Below are positions 55,712-64,000 of a stretch of 64,000 nt of DNA, piece after piece. The notes beneath the pieces were generated by a model, which saw nothing but the letters and a program-made list of their open reading frames with translations, made no database searches and was not told the DNA's origin. Within the stretch, counting starts at the first letter, position 1, and each line of letters starts with the position of its first letter. The stretch covers positions 1 to 64,000 of the forward strand of contig NZ_JOGX01000030.1 of NCBI RefSeq assembly GCF_000719555.1, given 5' to 3'. A program made the position numbers and the translations under genes. The DNA is from Streptomyces sp. NRRL F-5727 (GTDB lineage: Bacteria; Actinomycetota; Actinomycetes; Streptomycetales; Streptomycetaceae).

Positions 55712-56389
55712 TTACTGAGCGGTAGCTTTTTCGGGCTCCTCGCGGGCGGACGACCGGCGGTTCCAGGCGCGCGGCGCCCGCCAGTGGTAGCGCATGGCGA
55801 GCAGCCGCAGGAGGAAGGCGGTGAGCACCGCGGTGCCGCTGGTGTACGCGTTCAGCACGTCGAAGCGGATGCAGAGGACGACCATGGTGGCGCCGACGAT
55901 CGCGGGGACGGCGTACAGGTCCCGGTCCCAGCGGAGCAGCGACGGCACCTCGTTGGCGAGGACGTCGCGCAGCACACCGCCGCCGACGGCGGTGGCGAGG
56001 CCGAGCGCGGCGGAGGAGGTGAGGCCGAGCCCGTAGTCGTACGCCTTCGTCGTCCCGGTCACGCAGAAGAGGCCGAGGCCGGCCGCGTCGAACACGTTCA
56101 CCATCGTCTGGGTGCGCTCCACCTCGGGGTGGAGGAAGAAGACCAGGGCCGTGGCGACCAGCGGCATGAGGAAGTAGCCGAGGTCGGTGAAGGCGGCCGG
56201 GGGTACGGCTCCGATGATGAGGTCGCGGAGGAGACCGCCGCCGAGCGCGGTGACCTCGGCGAGCACGGCCATGCCGAAGACGTCGAAGTTCTTCCGGACG
56301 CCGAGGAGGGCGCCGGAGATGGCGAAGACGAAGATCCCGACGAGGTCGAGCGTGTGTTGGACCGACGGGCTGAACAGATCGTGGAGCAC
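55712..56389 (-). CDS. TRIC-type (UPF0126) membrane channel protein
   Basis: A 225-residue membrane protein with seven hydrophobic helices in two homologous halves. Each carries the family signature: ALGGGLLRDLIIG in the first and AVGGGVLRDVLANEVP in the second. Prokaryotic TRIC proteins are trimeric monovalent-cation channels; others have suggested glycine transport. GTG 56389 has no ribosome site, but CACAAT lies six bases upstream, suggesting a leaderless message. A bidirectional hairpin lies between it and the opp operon. Confidence 0.85.
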   Translation of the reverse strand: MLHDLFSPSVQHTLDLVGIFVFAISGALLGVRKNFDVFGMAVLAEVTALGGGLLRDLIIGAVPPAAFTDLGYFLMPLVATALVFFLHPEVERTQTMVNVFDAAGLGLFCVTGTTKAYDYGLGLTSSAALGLATAVGGGVLRDVLANEVPSLLRWDRDLYAVPAIVGATMVVLCIRFDVLNAYTSGTAVLTAFLLRLLAMRYHWRAPRAWNRRSSAREEPEKATAQ

Positions 56390-56411
56390 CGGCCAATTGT
56401 GCCGTGTGTTC

Positions 56412-56451
56412 GGAAAGGGCCCGCCCGCCACACGGCGGACGGGCCCTTTCC
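56412..56451 (-). terminator. Terminator after oppF
   Basis: ggaaagggcccg (56412-56423) pairs with cgggccctttcc (56440-56451). It lies seven bases after the oppF stop. Confidence 0.75.
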
Positions 56452-56458
56452 GGCAGCC

Positions 56459-57742
56459 CTACTTGCCCTCGGCCTTCCCGGGACCGTCCCCGGCCTCGGA
56501 AGCCGCGTCGGTCTCGGGAGCCGTCTCGCCCTCGGCGGCCTCCGGCTCCGGGGCCGTCCCGGACTCGGCGGCCTCCGCCGCGGGCGCCTCAGCCTCGGGC
56601 GCCGTCTCCGGCTCCGGCGCCGTCTCCGACTTCGGGGCCTTCTGCGACGCGGGCGCCTCGGTCTCCGCCTCGGTCTCCGCCGCCGTCTCCGCTTCCGGCG
56701 CCGTCGCCTGGGTCGGGACCGTCGCCGGGGCGGGGTCGCCCGCCGGGAGGAGGGCGCCCGAGCGGATCTCCTGGGTGAAGTGGCAGGCCACCTTGTGGCC
56801 GTCGCCCGCGTCCGTGAGCTCCGGCCGCTCCTCCGCGCACCGGGGCTGCGCCCAGGGGCAGCGGGTGTGGAAGCGGCAGCCCGCCGGCGGGTTCGCCGGG
56901 GAGGGCAGGTCGCCGCGGAGGAGGATCCGCTCGCGCCGCTCCTCGACCTCCGGGTCGGGCACCGGCACGGCGGACATGAGCGCCCGGGTGTACGGGTGCA
57001 GCGGCTCCTCGTACAGCGTGTCGCTCGTCGCCTCCTCCACCAGCGCGCCGAGGTACATCACGCCGATGACGTCCGAGATGTGCCGGACGACGGCGAGGTC
57101 GTGGGCGATGACCAGGTAGGTCAGGCCCATCGACTCCTGGAGCTCCTCCAGCAGGTTGATGACCTGCGCCTGGATGGAGACGTCCAGCGCCGAGACCGGC
57201 TCGTCGCAGATGATGAGGTCCGGCTCCAGGACCAGCGCGCGGGCGATGCCGATGCGCTGGCGCTGGCCGCCGGAGAACTCGTGCGGGTAGCGGGAGAGCG
57301 CGTTGGCGGGCAGGCCCACCTTGGCGAGGATCTCCCGGATCCGCTCCCGCCGCTCGTCCTGGTTCGCGCCGATCCCGTGCGCGGCCATGCCCTCGCTGAG
57401 GATCGACTCGATGTTCTGGCGCGGGTTCAGGCTGCCCAGCGGGTCCTGGAAGACCATCTGGAGGCGGCGGCGGAAGGAGCGCAGCTCCTTCTCCGGCAGC
57501 TTGGCCACGTCGGTGCCGTCGAGGACGACGGAGCCGTCGGTGACGTCCACGAGCCGCAGCACGGCCCGCCCGAGCGTGGTCTTGCCGCAGCCGGACTCGC
57601 CGACCAGGCCGTACGTCTGGCCCGCCTCGACCTTGAGCGAGATGCCGTCCACGGCGTAGACGTGGCCGACCGTGCGGTCGAAGAGGATGCCCTTCTTGAC
57701 GGGGAAGTGGACCTTCACGCCGTCGAGTTCGAGCAGGCTCAT
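56459..57742 (-). CDS. oppF: Peptide ABC transporter ATP-binding protein, OppF type, with acidic tail
   Basis: A 427-residue ATPase. Walker A GESGCGKTTLGRA, signature FSGGQRQRIGIARAL, Walker B LIICDEPVSALD, switch His in VIAHDLAVVRH. The oligopeptide C-terminal motif (CRFHTRCPWAQPRCAEERP) is present and could bind iron-sulfur or zinc. The last 85 residues are an extra Ala/Glu/Pro-rich acidic tail not found in the family core. The ATG overlaps the oppD stop (ATGA). Confidence 0.93.
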   Translation of the reverse strand: MSLLELDGVKVHFPVKKGILFDRTVGHVYAVDGISLKVEAGQTYGLVGESGCGKTTLGRAVLRLVDVTDGSVVLDGTDVAKLPEKELRSFRRRLQMVFQDPLGSLNPRQNIESILSEGMAAHGIGANQDERRERIREILAKVGLPANALSRYPHEFSGGQRQRIGIARALVLEPDLIICDEPVSALDVSIQAQVINLLEELQESMGLTYLVIAHDLAVVRHISDVIGVMYLGALVEEATSDTLYEEPLHPYTRALMSAVPVPDPEVEERRERILLRGDLPSPANPPAGCRFHTRCPWAQPRCAEERPELTDAGDGHKVACHFTQEIRSGALLPAGDPAPATVPTQATAPEAETAAETEAETEAPASQKAPKSETAPEPETAPEAEAPAAEAAESGTAPEPEAAEGETAPETDAASEAGDGPGKAEGK

Positions 57743-58731
57743 GCCGGTACCTCCGTCGTGGCGAGGACCGGGTTCGCGCAGCGGGCGCGGTGGCCGGCCG
57801 CGCGCGGTTCGGTCAGTTCGGGCGTGCCGGTGAGGCACTCCATCTCGTACCGGTCGCAGCGCGGGGCGAAGGCGCAGCCGTCGGCCCAGGCGATCTGGTC
57901 GTTGATGGACCCGCGGATCGGGTGGAGCGGCTCGCCGCGCGGGGCGTCGAGCCGGGGGATGGAGCCGAGCAGGCCGTGGGTGTACGGGTGCGTCGGGTGG
58001 GCGAACAGCTCGCGCCGGGCGGCCGATTCGACGACCTTGCCCGCGTAGAGGACGTTCACCTGGTCGCAGAGGCCGGCGACGACACCCAGGTCGTGGGTGA
58101 TCATCAGCAGGGCGGTGCCCTCCTGGTCGACCAGTTCCTTGAGGAGTTCGAGGATCTGGGCCTGGATGGTGACGTCGAGCGCGGTGGTCGGCTCGTCGGC
58201 GATGAGCAGGCGGGGGGCGCAGGCCACCGCCATGGCGATGAGCGCGCGCTGCCGCATGCCGCCGGAGAGCTGGTGCGGGAACTCCTTGAGGCGCCGGGTC
58301 GGGTCGGGGATGCCGACCCGGTCGAGCAGGTGGGCGGCCTCCTTGCGGGCGGCCTCGCCCTTCAGCCCGCGGTGGCGCTGGAGGATCTCGGTGACCTGGA
58401 CCCCGATGGGGACGACCGGGTTCAGCGAGGACAGCGGGTCCTGGAAGATCATCGCCATGTCGCGTCCGCGCAGGTCGCGCATCTTCGACGGGGAGAGCGA
58501 CAGCAGGTCCGTGCCGTCGAGGTCGGCCCGGCCGCCGAGGGTGACGCCCTTGGCGGGCAGCAGCCCCATGAGGGCGAGCGAGGTCACGGACTTGCCGCAG
58601 CCCGACTCGCCGACGAGGCCGACGACCTGGCCCTGGTCGACGCCGAACGAGACGCCGTTGACCGCCCGGACGTCCTTGCGGCCGCGGCCGCCGAAGGTGA
58701 CGGTGAGTTCGTCCACGGTGAGCAGTGCCAT
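57739..58731 (-). CDS. oppD: Peptide ABC transporter ATP-binding protein, OppD type
   Basis: A 330-residue ATPase. Walker A GESGCGKSVTSLA, signature LSGGMRQRALIAMA, Walker B LLIADEPTTALD, and the C-terminal CAFAPRCDRYEMEC motif. It partners with oppF to power import. Its start lies one base from the oppC stop. Confidence 0.95.
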   Translation of the reverse strand: MALLTVDELTVTFGGRGRKDVRAVNGVSFGVDQGQVVGLVGESGCGKSVTSLALMGLLPAKGVTLGGRADLDGTDLLSLSPSKMRDLRGRDMAMIFQDPLSSLNPVVPIGVQVTEILQRHRGLKGEAARKEAAHLLDRVGIPDPTRRLKEFPHQLSGGMRQRALIAMAVACAPRLLIADEPTTALDVTIQAQILELLKELVDQEGTALLMITHDLGVVAGLCDQVNVLYAGKVVESAARRELFAHPTHPYTHGLLGSIPRLDAPRGEPLHPIRGSINDQIAWADGCAFAPRCDRYEMECLTGTPELTEPRAAGHRARCANPVLATTEVPA

Positions 58732-58732
58732 G

Positions 58733-59692
58733 TCAGCCTCGCAGCTTCGGGTCGAGGGCTTCGCGCATGGCCTCGCCGAGCAGGGTGAAGCCGAGGGCGG
58801 TGATGACGATGCCGACCGCCGGGTACATGGACATCATCGGCTCGTTGTCGAAGAAGCGCTGGGCCGCGGAGAGCATGACGCCCCACTCCGGCACCGCGGG
58901 GTCGGGGTTGCCGAGTCCGAGGTAGGAGAGGGCCGCGGCCTCGATGATGGCGGTGGCGAGGCTGAGCGTCGCCTGGACGATCACCGGGCTCAGCGAGTTC
59001 GGCAGGATCTGGGTGAAGACGATCCGGCGCTTGCGGATGCCGAGCGAGCGGGCCGCGAGGACGTAGTCGCTGCCGCCCTGGGCGAGCATCGAGCCGCGCA
59101 GGAGGCGGGTGAAGACCGGGATCTGCACCACGCCGACGGCGATCATCACGGTGGTGAGCGACTGGCCCAGCACGGCGGCGACGGAGACGGCGAGGAGCAG
59201 CGAGGGCAGCGCCAGCAGGATGTCGGTGACGCGCATGATCGCGTCGTCGATCCGCCGGCCGGCCTTCCCGCCGAGGGTGGCCGCGGCGCCCGAGACGACG
59301 CCGACGAGGGCGCCGATCAGCAGGCCGATGAGCATGGAGACGACGCCGACGAGCAGCGTCTGGCGGGCGCCGACGAGCATCCGGGAGAACAGGTCCCGGC
59401 CGAGGTGGTCCAGGCCGAACCAGTTCTCGGCGCGGGCGCCGACGAACTCGCCGCGGTTGGAGAAGACCTCGCCGCGCCAGGTCTGTTCGGCGGGGCCGTA
59501 CGGGGCGATCCAGGGGCCGATGATCGCGAGCACGACGAAGCCGGCGATGATCGCGCCGCCGATGAGCGCCATCTTGCTGCCGCGCAGCCGGCGCATCGCC
59601 TCGCGCCACAGGCTGGCGCCGCTGGCGGTCTCGGTCTTCGCCGTGAGCTGGGCGAGCCGGTCGATCTTGGAGGCAGTGTTGGTCAGACTCAT
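58733..59692 (-). CDS. oppC: Peptide ABC transporter permease, OppC type
   Basis: A 319-residue permease with a cytoplasmic N-terminus, six membrane helices and the EAA loop (RSLGIRKRRIVFTQILPNSLSPVIVQ). The N-terminal dileucine-like and LRGSKMALIGGAIIAGFVVLAI segment is typical of OppC. Its ATG overlaps the oppB stop by one base. Confidence 0.95.
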   Translation of the reverse strand: MSLTNTASKIDRLAQLTAKTETASGASLWREAMRRLRGSKMALIGGAIIAGFVVLAIIGPWIAPYGPAEQTWRGEVFSNRGEFVGARAENWFGLDHLGRDLFSRMLVGARQTLLVGVVSMLIGLLIGALVGVVSGAAATLGGKAGRRIDDAIMRVTDILLALPSLLLAVSVAAVLGQSLTTVMIAVGVVQIPVFTRLLRGSMLAQGGSDYVLAARSLGIRKRRIVFTQILPNSLSPVIVQATLSLATAIIEAAALSYLGLGNPDPAVPEWGVMLSAAQRFFDNEPMMSMYPAVGIVITALGFTLLGEAMREALDPKLRG

Positions 59693-60687
59693 CAGTGCAC
59701 CCGCACCCTCGGGTCGATGACGCTGTACGCGAGGTCGACGAGCATGTTGATCACCACGTAGATCATGGCGATGAACATGATGAAGCCGACGAGCACCGGG
59801 TAGTCGCGGGCGTCGATGGCGGTCCGGATGAAGGAGCCGATGCCACCGAAGGTGAAGACGGACTCGGTGAGCACCGCGCCGGAGAGCAGGCTGCCGGTGA
59901 GCAGGCCGATGGCGGTGACGACGGGGAGCAGCGCGTTGCGCAGCACGTGGCGGACGCGGACGACCCGGCGCTCCAGGCCCTTGGACTCGGCGGTGCGGAT
60001 GTAGTCCTCGCCGAGCACCTCCAGGACGCTGGCGCGGGTCATGCGGACGATGACCGCGAGCGGGATGGTGGCCAGGGCGATGCCGGGCAGCACCAGGTGC
60101 ATGAGGGCGTCCCAGGCGGCGTCGAACTCGCCGGTCAGCACGCCGTCGAGGACGGCGAAGCCGGTGACGCTGGTGGCGTCGATGCCGGTGGACTGGCGGC
60201 CGAAGGTGCCGAAGATGTCGCCGAAGGCGCCCTTGAGCAGCTGCGCCAGGAAGAAGACCGGGATGCAGATGCCGACCAGGGAGCCGGAGACGGAGGCGAC
60301 GTCGATCCAGCCGCCGCGCTTGCGGGCGGCGAGGTAGCCGAGCGGGATGCCCACGACGGTGGCGATGAGCATGGCCGCGAGGCTGAGTTCGACCGTGGCG
60401 GGGAAGCGCAGCACGAACTCGTCCCAGACGGGCTGTCCGGTCTGCACCGAGGTGCCCAGGTCGAGGTCGAGGAGGCGCTTGAGGAAGCGTCCGTACTGGA
60501 CGTAGATCGGCTGGTCGAGGCCCAGCGCGCGGTTGATGCGCGCCACGTCGGCTTCGGTCGCCCGCTCGCCCAGGATCGCTGAGGCGGGTCCGCCGGGCAG
60601 TCGGTTCAGCCAGATGAAGAGCAGAACCGACAGGCCGAGCAGGGTGGGTATGAGCTGGAGAAGTCGTCGTACGACGAGTCGCAACAC
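59692..60687 (-). CDS. oppB: Peptide ABC transporter permease, OppB type
   Basis: A 331-residue permease, MLRLVVRRLLQLIPTLLGLS, six membrane helices, EAA loop (RTAESKGLERRVVRVRHVLRNALLPVVTAIG). It pairs with OppC. A hairpin (60731-60761) between oppA and oppB may lower expression of the downstream genes relative to oppA. GTG 60687 is the start. Confidence 0.95.
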   Translation of the reverse strand: MLRLVVRRLLQLIPTLLGLSVLLFIWLNRLPGGPASAILGERATEADVARINRALGLDQPIYVQYGRFLKRLLDLDLGTSVQTGQPVWDEFVLRFPATVELSLAAMLIATVVGIPLGYLAARKRGGWIDVASVSGSLVGICIPVFFLAQLLKGAFGDIFGTFGRQSTGIDATSVTGFAVLDGVLTGEFDAAWDALMHLVLPGIALATIPLAVIVRMTRASVLEVLGEDYIRTAESKGLERRVVRVRHVLRNALLPVVTAIGLLTGSLLSGAVLTESVFTFGGIGSFIRTAIDARDYPVLVGFIMFIAMIYVVINMLVDLAYSVIDPRVRVH

Positions 60688-60730
60688 CCCGCGTGCCCCT
60701 TTCTTGCGTATGGAGGGTGGATGCGCGGAC

Positions 60731-60761
60731 GCCCGGTCACGGGAGGAACGCGTGACCGGGC
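60731..60761 (-). terminator. Hairpin between oppA and oppB
   Basis: gcccggtcacg (60731-60741) and cgtgaccgggc (60751-60761) flank a 9-base loop, 19 bases after the oppA stop. As a partial terminator it would give more binding protein than permease. Confidence 0.65.
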
Positions 60762-60779
60762 GGACCGCTTACGGGTGTG

Positions 60780-62450
60780 TTACTTGAAGGAGACCTCGGC
60801 GAAGTTCTCCTGCGTCAGCGGGGAGACCTTCGGCGGGACGACGTTCTTGCCGAACGCGATGGCCGGCGGGGAGGAGGTCAGCGGGAGACCCGGCAGGAAC
60901 TCCATGATCGCCTCGTTGGCGGCCTTGTAGAGGTCCGTGCGCTTGGTCGGGTCGCCCTGGAGCGAGCCGGCCTTCACCGCGTTGAAGACCTTGTCGTTCT
61001 TGAAGCCCCACTGCTTGTCGTACCCGGCGAACCAGGTGCCGATGAAGTTGTAGCCGTCGTTGAAGTCACCGGTCCAGCCGAGCATGTGGAGGGGGCAGCC
61101 GCCCTTCTCCACCGCGTCGACGTAGTCCGGGTTCCACTTCTTCGGCTTGGGGTTGACCTTGATGCCGGCCTTCTCCAGGTCGGCCTTGACCAGCTCGAAG
61201 ATGTCCTGCGGGGCAGGCATGTACGGGCGGGTGACCTCGGTCGGGTAGCAGAAGTCGATCGACAGGCCGCTCGCGCCGGCGCCGGCGAGGAGCGACTTGG
61301 CCTTGGCGGTGTCGAACGGGTACTTCTTCACGTTCTCCGAGAAGCCGGCGACCGTGTCGGGCATGAACTGGGTCGCGACCTTGCCGCCCTCGGGCAGCTG
61401 GGTCTTGACGATGTTCTCGCGGTCGACGGCGTGCGCGATGGCCTGGCGGACCTCGGGCTTCTTCAGCGCCGGGTTGGCCTCCTGCGTCATACCGAGGTAG
61501 AGCAGGTTGAAGACGTCACGGGTCGGGACCTGGAAGCCGGCGCCCTCGAGGGTCTTGATGTCGGCGGGCGCGACCAGGTCGTAGCCGTCGATGTCACCGG
61601 CCTGGAGCGCCTGGCGGCGGCCCTCCTCGGTGTCGATCGTGCGGAAGACCAGGTTCTTGACCTTGGCCTTCTCGCCCCAGTAGTCGTCGAAGCGCTCCAG
61701 GGCGACTTCCTTGTTGCCCTTGTTCCACTTCGTGATCTTGTACGGGCCGGTGCCGGCGACCGTGCCGGCCTCCTGGCTGTACTTGGGGTAGGTGATGGCG
61801 TCGCCGGCCTCGGTGACCTGCTGCTTCGCGTACTCCTGGAGCGCCTTCGGCGAGTGGATCGCGAGGGCCTGGAGGGAGAAGCCGCCGGGCAGGTTGGCGG
61901 AGGGCTCGAAGACCTCGATGACGGCGGTGGCGTCGTCCTTGACCGTGCAGGACTTGTAGTTCGCCTTCGGCGTCTCCTTGTCCTCGTTGGCCTTGAAGCC
62001 GCCCATGATGGTCTGCCAGTAGTACGAGACCGCGCTCGACTGGTAGGTGCCCTTCCAGTTGAACCAGTAGTCGTAGTTGGCGCAGACCGCCTTCGCGTCG
62101 AAGGTCTCGCCGTCGTGGAACTTCACGCCCTTGCGGAGGTTGAAGGTCCAGACGGTGCCCTCGGGGTTGCTCGACCACTTCTCGGCGAGCCCGCCGATGA
62201 GCTTGCTGCCACCGGACTCGTGCTCCAGGAGCGCCTCGAACGCCTGACGGGTGACCCGGAAGGTCTCGCCGTCGCTGGCGAGGGCCGGGTCGAGGGAGGC
62301 CGGGTCGCCCGGGGCGCCGAACACGAAGGTGTCCTTGGCTCCGGACTTGTTCTCGTCCTTGTCCCGGTCGCTCGCGCAGCCCGTGGCGATGAGGCCGACC
62401 GTGATGGCCGCCGTCAGAGCCCGGGTCGACCGGGAATTGAGTATGCGCAT
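60780..62450 (-). CDS. oppA: Peptide ABC transporter substrate-binding lipoprotein, OppA type
   Basis: A 556-residue lipoprotein. The signal ends in LIATGC, Cys being the first mature residue. The SBP_bac_5 fold is shown by DPASLDPALASDGETFRVTRQAFEALLEHE in outline, WTFNLRKGVKFHDGETFDAKAV, and GTGPYKITKWNKGNKEVALERFDDYW. It delivers oligopeptides to OppBC. Peptide import affects development in Streptomyces. A GGGGTGG site precedes the ATG. Confidence 0.95.
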   Translation of the reverse strand: MRILNSRSTRALTAAITVGLIATGCASDRDKDENKSGAKDTFVFGAPGDPASLDPALASDGETFRVTRQAFEALLEHESGGSKLIGGLAEKWSSNPEGTVWTFNLRKGVKFHDGETFDAKAVCANYDYWFNWKGTYQSSAVSYYWQTIMGGFKANEDKETPKANYKSCTVKDDATAVIEVFEPSANLPGGFSLQALAIHSPKALQEYAKQQVTEAGDAITYPKYSQEAGTVAGTGPYKITKWNKGNKEVALERFDDYWGEKAKVKNLVFRTIDTEEGRRQALQAGDIDGYDLVAPADIKTLEGAGFQVPTRDVFNLLYLGMTQEANPALKKPEVRQAIAHAVDRENIVKTQLPEGGKVATQFMPDTVAGFSENVKKYPFDTAKAKSLLAGAGASGLSIDFCYPTEVTRPYMPAPQDIFELVKADLEKAGIKVNPKPKKWNPDYVDAVEKGGCPLHMLGWTGDFNDGYNFIGTWFAGYDKQWGFKNDKVFNAVKAGSLQGDPTKRTDLYKAANEAIMEFLPGLPLTSSPPAIAFGKNVVPPKVSPLTQENFAEVSFK

Positions 62451-62621
62451 GGGTCCACCCCTGGGTCGCCATGTGTGGTCTTGACCGGCCGAACGCTACT
62501 GGCGAGTGACGGCGCAGAGAACAGTCCGCATAGCGGTGATACCAACCTGAGACCCGGACACTCACCAAATCGGGCGGTTGCCGGACATCGGCGGCCGGAG
62601 CGGCTGCAAGTGGACGCAAAA

Positions 62622-62656
62622 CCCCGCCCTGGCAAGGCATTTCGGCCAGGGCGGGG
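62622..62656 (-). terminator. Terminator after the SseB-like gene
   Basis: ccccgccctggc (62622-62633) pairs with gccagggcgggg (62645-62656), and on the minus strand the stem is followed by TTTTGCG. It ends the SseB-like gene before the oppA promoter. Confidence 0.75.
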
Positions 62657-62676
62657 TCACGGGCACGAAGGGCGCG

Positions 62677-63471
62677 TCAGCGGTGCTGCGCCGGCGGGTA
62701 GCCGTATCCCGGACTCTGGGATCCCGCATGCTGGGACGGGGCGCCGTGCGCCTCGCGGTCGTAGAAGGGCCTCGCGTGGGCCTTCAGCCAGAGCGCGACC
62801 GGGTCGTACGCGTCGGAGAGCGCGACCGTCGAGACGGGCAGCCCCTCGGGCACGGCGTTGATCGACTGGCGCATCATCGCCCGCACCTCGTCCACGGTCG
62901 CCGCCGAACCGTCGTACAGGTCGAGGCCGATGACCAGGTAGGGGGTGCCGAGCGCGGGCTGCACCCAGCCGCGGCGGAGCGAGCGGACGGCCGGGGTCCG
63001 GTGCGCGTTCTGGGTCAGCTGGGCGTAGAAGTGCGGGATCTCCAGGCCGGGTTCGGAGACCCGGAGCGGTCCGGCGGGCATCCGGTCGAGGCCGGTGGCG
63101 ATCCGGCGCAGATCGGCCCACGGGATGCCGACGCCGCCGCCGGGCGCGTGCGGGTTGAGCCAGACGCCCCAGCGCTCGGGGTAGAGGGCACGGGCGATCT
63201 CGCGGCCGGTGACGCGCTCGTGGGCGCGGTGCCAGCCGGAGGCGGCGAGTTCGCCGGCCGAGGTGACGCAGGGCGCGTAACCGAAGCCGTCGACCTCCAT
63301 GTTGCCGTACTGGGCCTCCGGCGAGCCCGGGCTGCCCTGCCAGAGCAGCATGTACAGCTCGCCGTCGGCCAGGGCGTGCAGCAGCCCCTCGTACGCGTCG
63401 TAGCGTCCGGGCGCCACCTGGCGCAGCATGTGCTCGACCTGTCCGGTCGTGGCGCCCCCTGACGCGCTCAC
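62677..63471 (-). CDS. SseB-family protein
   Basis: A 264-residue protein. It resembles the enhanced-serine-sensitivity (SseB) family: an N-terminal alpha/beta part (GQVEHMLRQVAPGRYDAYEGLLHALADGELYMLLW in outline) and a C-terminal half ending DAYDPVALWLKAHARPFYDRE. Biochemical role unknown. The final 25 residues are Gln/Gly/Tyr/Pro-rich and disordered. GTG 63471 is the start. The next gene upstream has a similar C-terminus. Confidence 0.75.
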   Translation of the reverse strand: MSASGGATTGQVEHMLRQVAPGRYDAYEGLLHALADGELYMLLWQGSPGSPEAQYGNMEVDGFGYAPCVTSAGELAASGWHRAHERVTGREIARALYPERWGVWLNPHAPGGGVGIPWADLRRIATGLDRMPAGPLRVSEPGLEIPHFYAQLTQNAHRTPAVRSLRRGWVQPALGTPYLVIGLDLYDGSAATVDEVRAMMRQSINAVPEGLPVSTVALSDAYDPVALWLKAHARPFYDREAHGAPSQHAGSQSPGYGYPPAQHR

Positions 63472-63558
63472 CCTGGGTCCCGCCCCTCTGTCCTCTGTGT
63501 CGTACGGCTCGGTTCGGTGGATCGGTCTCGGTCGGCCCAGCTTAGACAGGGCCGGGGG

Positions 63559-64000
63559 TCATCCGGTGGCGCGCTGGTAGAAGGGGCGCACCCGTTCCAG
63601 CATCCAGTCGCCGACCGGGTCGGCGGCCATGTCGAGCAGGATGAGGTTGACCGGCCAGGCGACCTCGACGCGACCGAGGGCGCGGCCGAGGGCGTCCAGC
63701 GGGGCGTTGCGGTCGACGCCGTCCCAGCCGGTGAGCTGGACGCCGACGAAGAGGGCCGGTTCGGTGCCCTCGACGCTGGCGAGGGTGCGGCGCGCGGTGG
63801 CGACGACGCCGGTGGCGTCGAACTCGGCGGCGGCCGCGGCGAGGAAGTCGACCGGGTCGTCCTGCCAGTCGGGCTCGAAGAGCCGGACCCGGCCGCCGGA
63901 GGCGGGCCCGTCGAGGGCGGTGCGGCCGACCCGGCAGAGCTCGGCGACGGCGGGCGGGGGCAGCGGGACGCCGACGACGCCGCCGGGGTTGACGGCGATG
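63559..64000 (-). CDS. SseB-family protein, C-terminal fragment
   Basis: The last 146 codons of a gene running off the right edge. It reads IAVNPGGVVGVPLPPPAVAE at the edge and ends DPVGDWMLERVRPFYQRATG. The end resembles the neighbouring gene's YDPVALWLKAHARPFYDRE, so the two are tandem paralogs of the SseB family. Function unknown. Confidence 0.75.
   Translation of the reverse strand, partial: IAVNPGGVVGVPLPPPAVAELCRVGRTALDGPASGGRVRLFEPDWQDDPVDFLAAAAAEFDATGVVATARRTLASVEGTEPALFVGVQLTGWDGVDRNAPLDALGRALGRVEVAWPVNLILLDMAADPVGDWMLERVRPFYQRATG

Overview
The window is a piece of a very GC-rich actinobacterial chromosome, almost certainly Streptomyces. The signs are strong G/C third-position bias in every gene, many GTG and TTG starts, ATGA/TGATG/GTGA stop-start overlaps, an actinobacterial ilvB leader peptide, and a chromosomal-core gene order. 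That order includes a gatCAB block beside ligA, mnmA beside a cysteine desulfurase, and ilvBNC-serA with leuB, ilvE and cimA nearby. I see no phage, insertion sequence, CRISPR array, rRNA or tRNA. The left edge cuts an acyl-CoA carboxylase beta gene and the right edge cuts an SseB-like gene.

Layout. 1-4.3 kb: start of an acyl-CoA carboxylase gene, a small secreted protein with M15-peptidase-like zinc residues, a YceI protein with two operators around its promoter, an orphan DnaN-like clamp, and a TPM-domain membrane protein with a Gly/Asp/Phe-rich tail. 4.35-24.5 kb: branched-chain amino acid, serine and proline metabolism (cimA, ilvE, leuB, proline dehydrogenase and pruA with a divergent PucR regulator, serA, ilvC, ilvN, ilvB). 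The ilvB leader peptide and attenuator are clear, and cimA has a candidate Ile-coding leader and terminator. Inside this block, at 6.25-11.9 kb, lies an accessory catabolic-looking island: TetR regulator, agmatine deiminase, urease-like alpha subunit, fused gamma-beta subunit, and a divergent NCS1-type permease. Two near-identical palindromes overlap its two divergent promoters. 24.6-38.3 kb: a membrane GGDEF protein with a degenerate EAL domain, a hydroxyacid dehydrogenase, an aldo/keto reductase, a sugar-dehydrogenase-like lipoprotein, a large LuxR-family ATPase regulator with a small upstream gene, an acetyltransferase, an MMPL transporter and a stretch of decayed DNA. 38.4-48.8 kb: a receptor-like Ser/Thr kinase, gatB, a small conserved gene, gatA, gatC, an RmdB-like GGDEF-EAL protein and ligA. 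48.8-55.7 kb: MetE-like protein, SDR, LOG-family protein, a probably inactive hydrolase, mnmA, amidase, cysteine desulfurase, thioesterase. 55.7-64 kb: a TRIC-type channel, an oppABCDF peptide importer and tandem SseB-like genes.

How the parts work together. ilvB/ilvN/ilvC, ilvE, leuB and cimA supply enzymes for valine, leucine and isoleucine. The attenuators suggest control by charged branched-chain tRNAs. The proline dehydrogenase and pruA pair converts proline to glutamate, presumably under the adjacent PucR regulator. The cysteine desulfurase can feed sulfur to MnmA for tRNA thiolation, and GatCAB makes Gln-tRNA and/or Asn-tRNA.

The most interesting object is the orphan urease-like island. 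Its alpha subunit keeps every metal ligand, but its active-site flap is changed (the Cys of the canonical flap is Val). No ureDEFG accessory gene is nearby. It is co-transcribed with an agmatine deiminase and a TetR regulator, opposite an NCS1 permease. I infer an uptake-and-hydrolysis pathway for an unknown nitrogen compound rather than ordinary urea hydrolysis.
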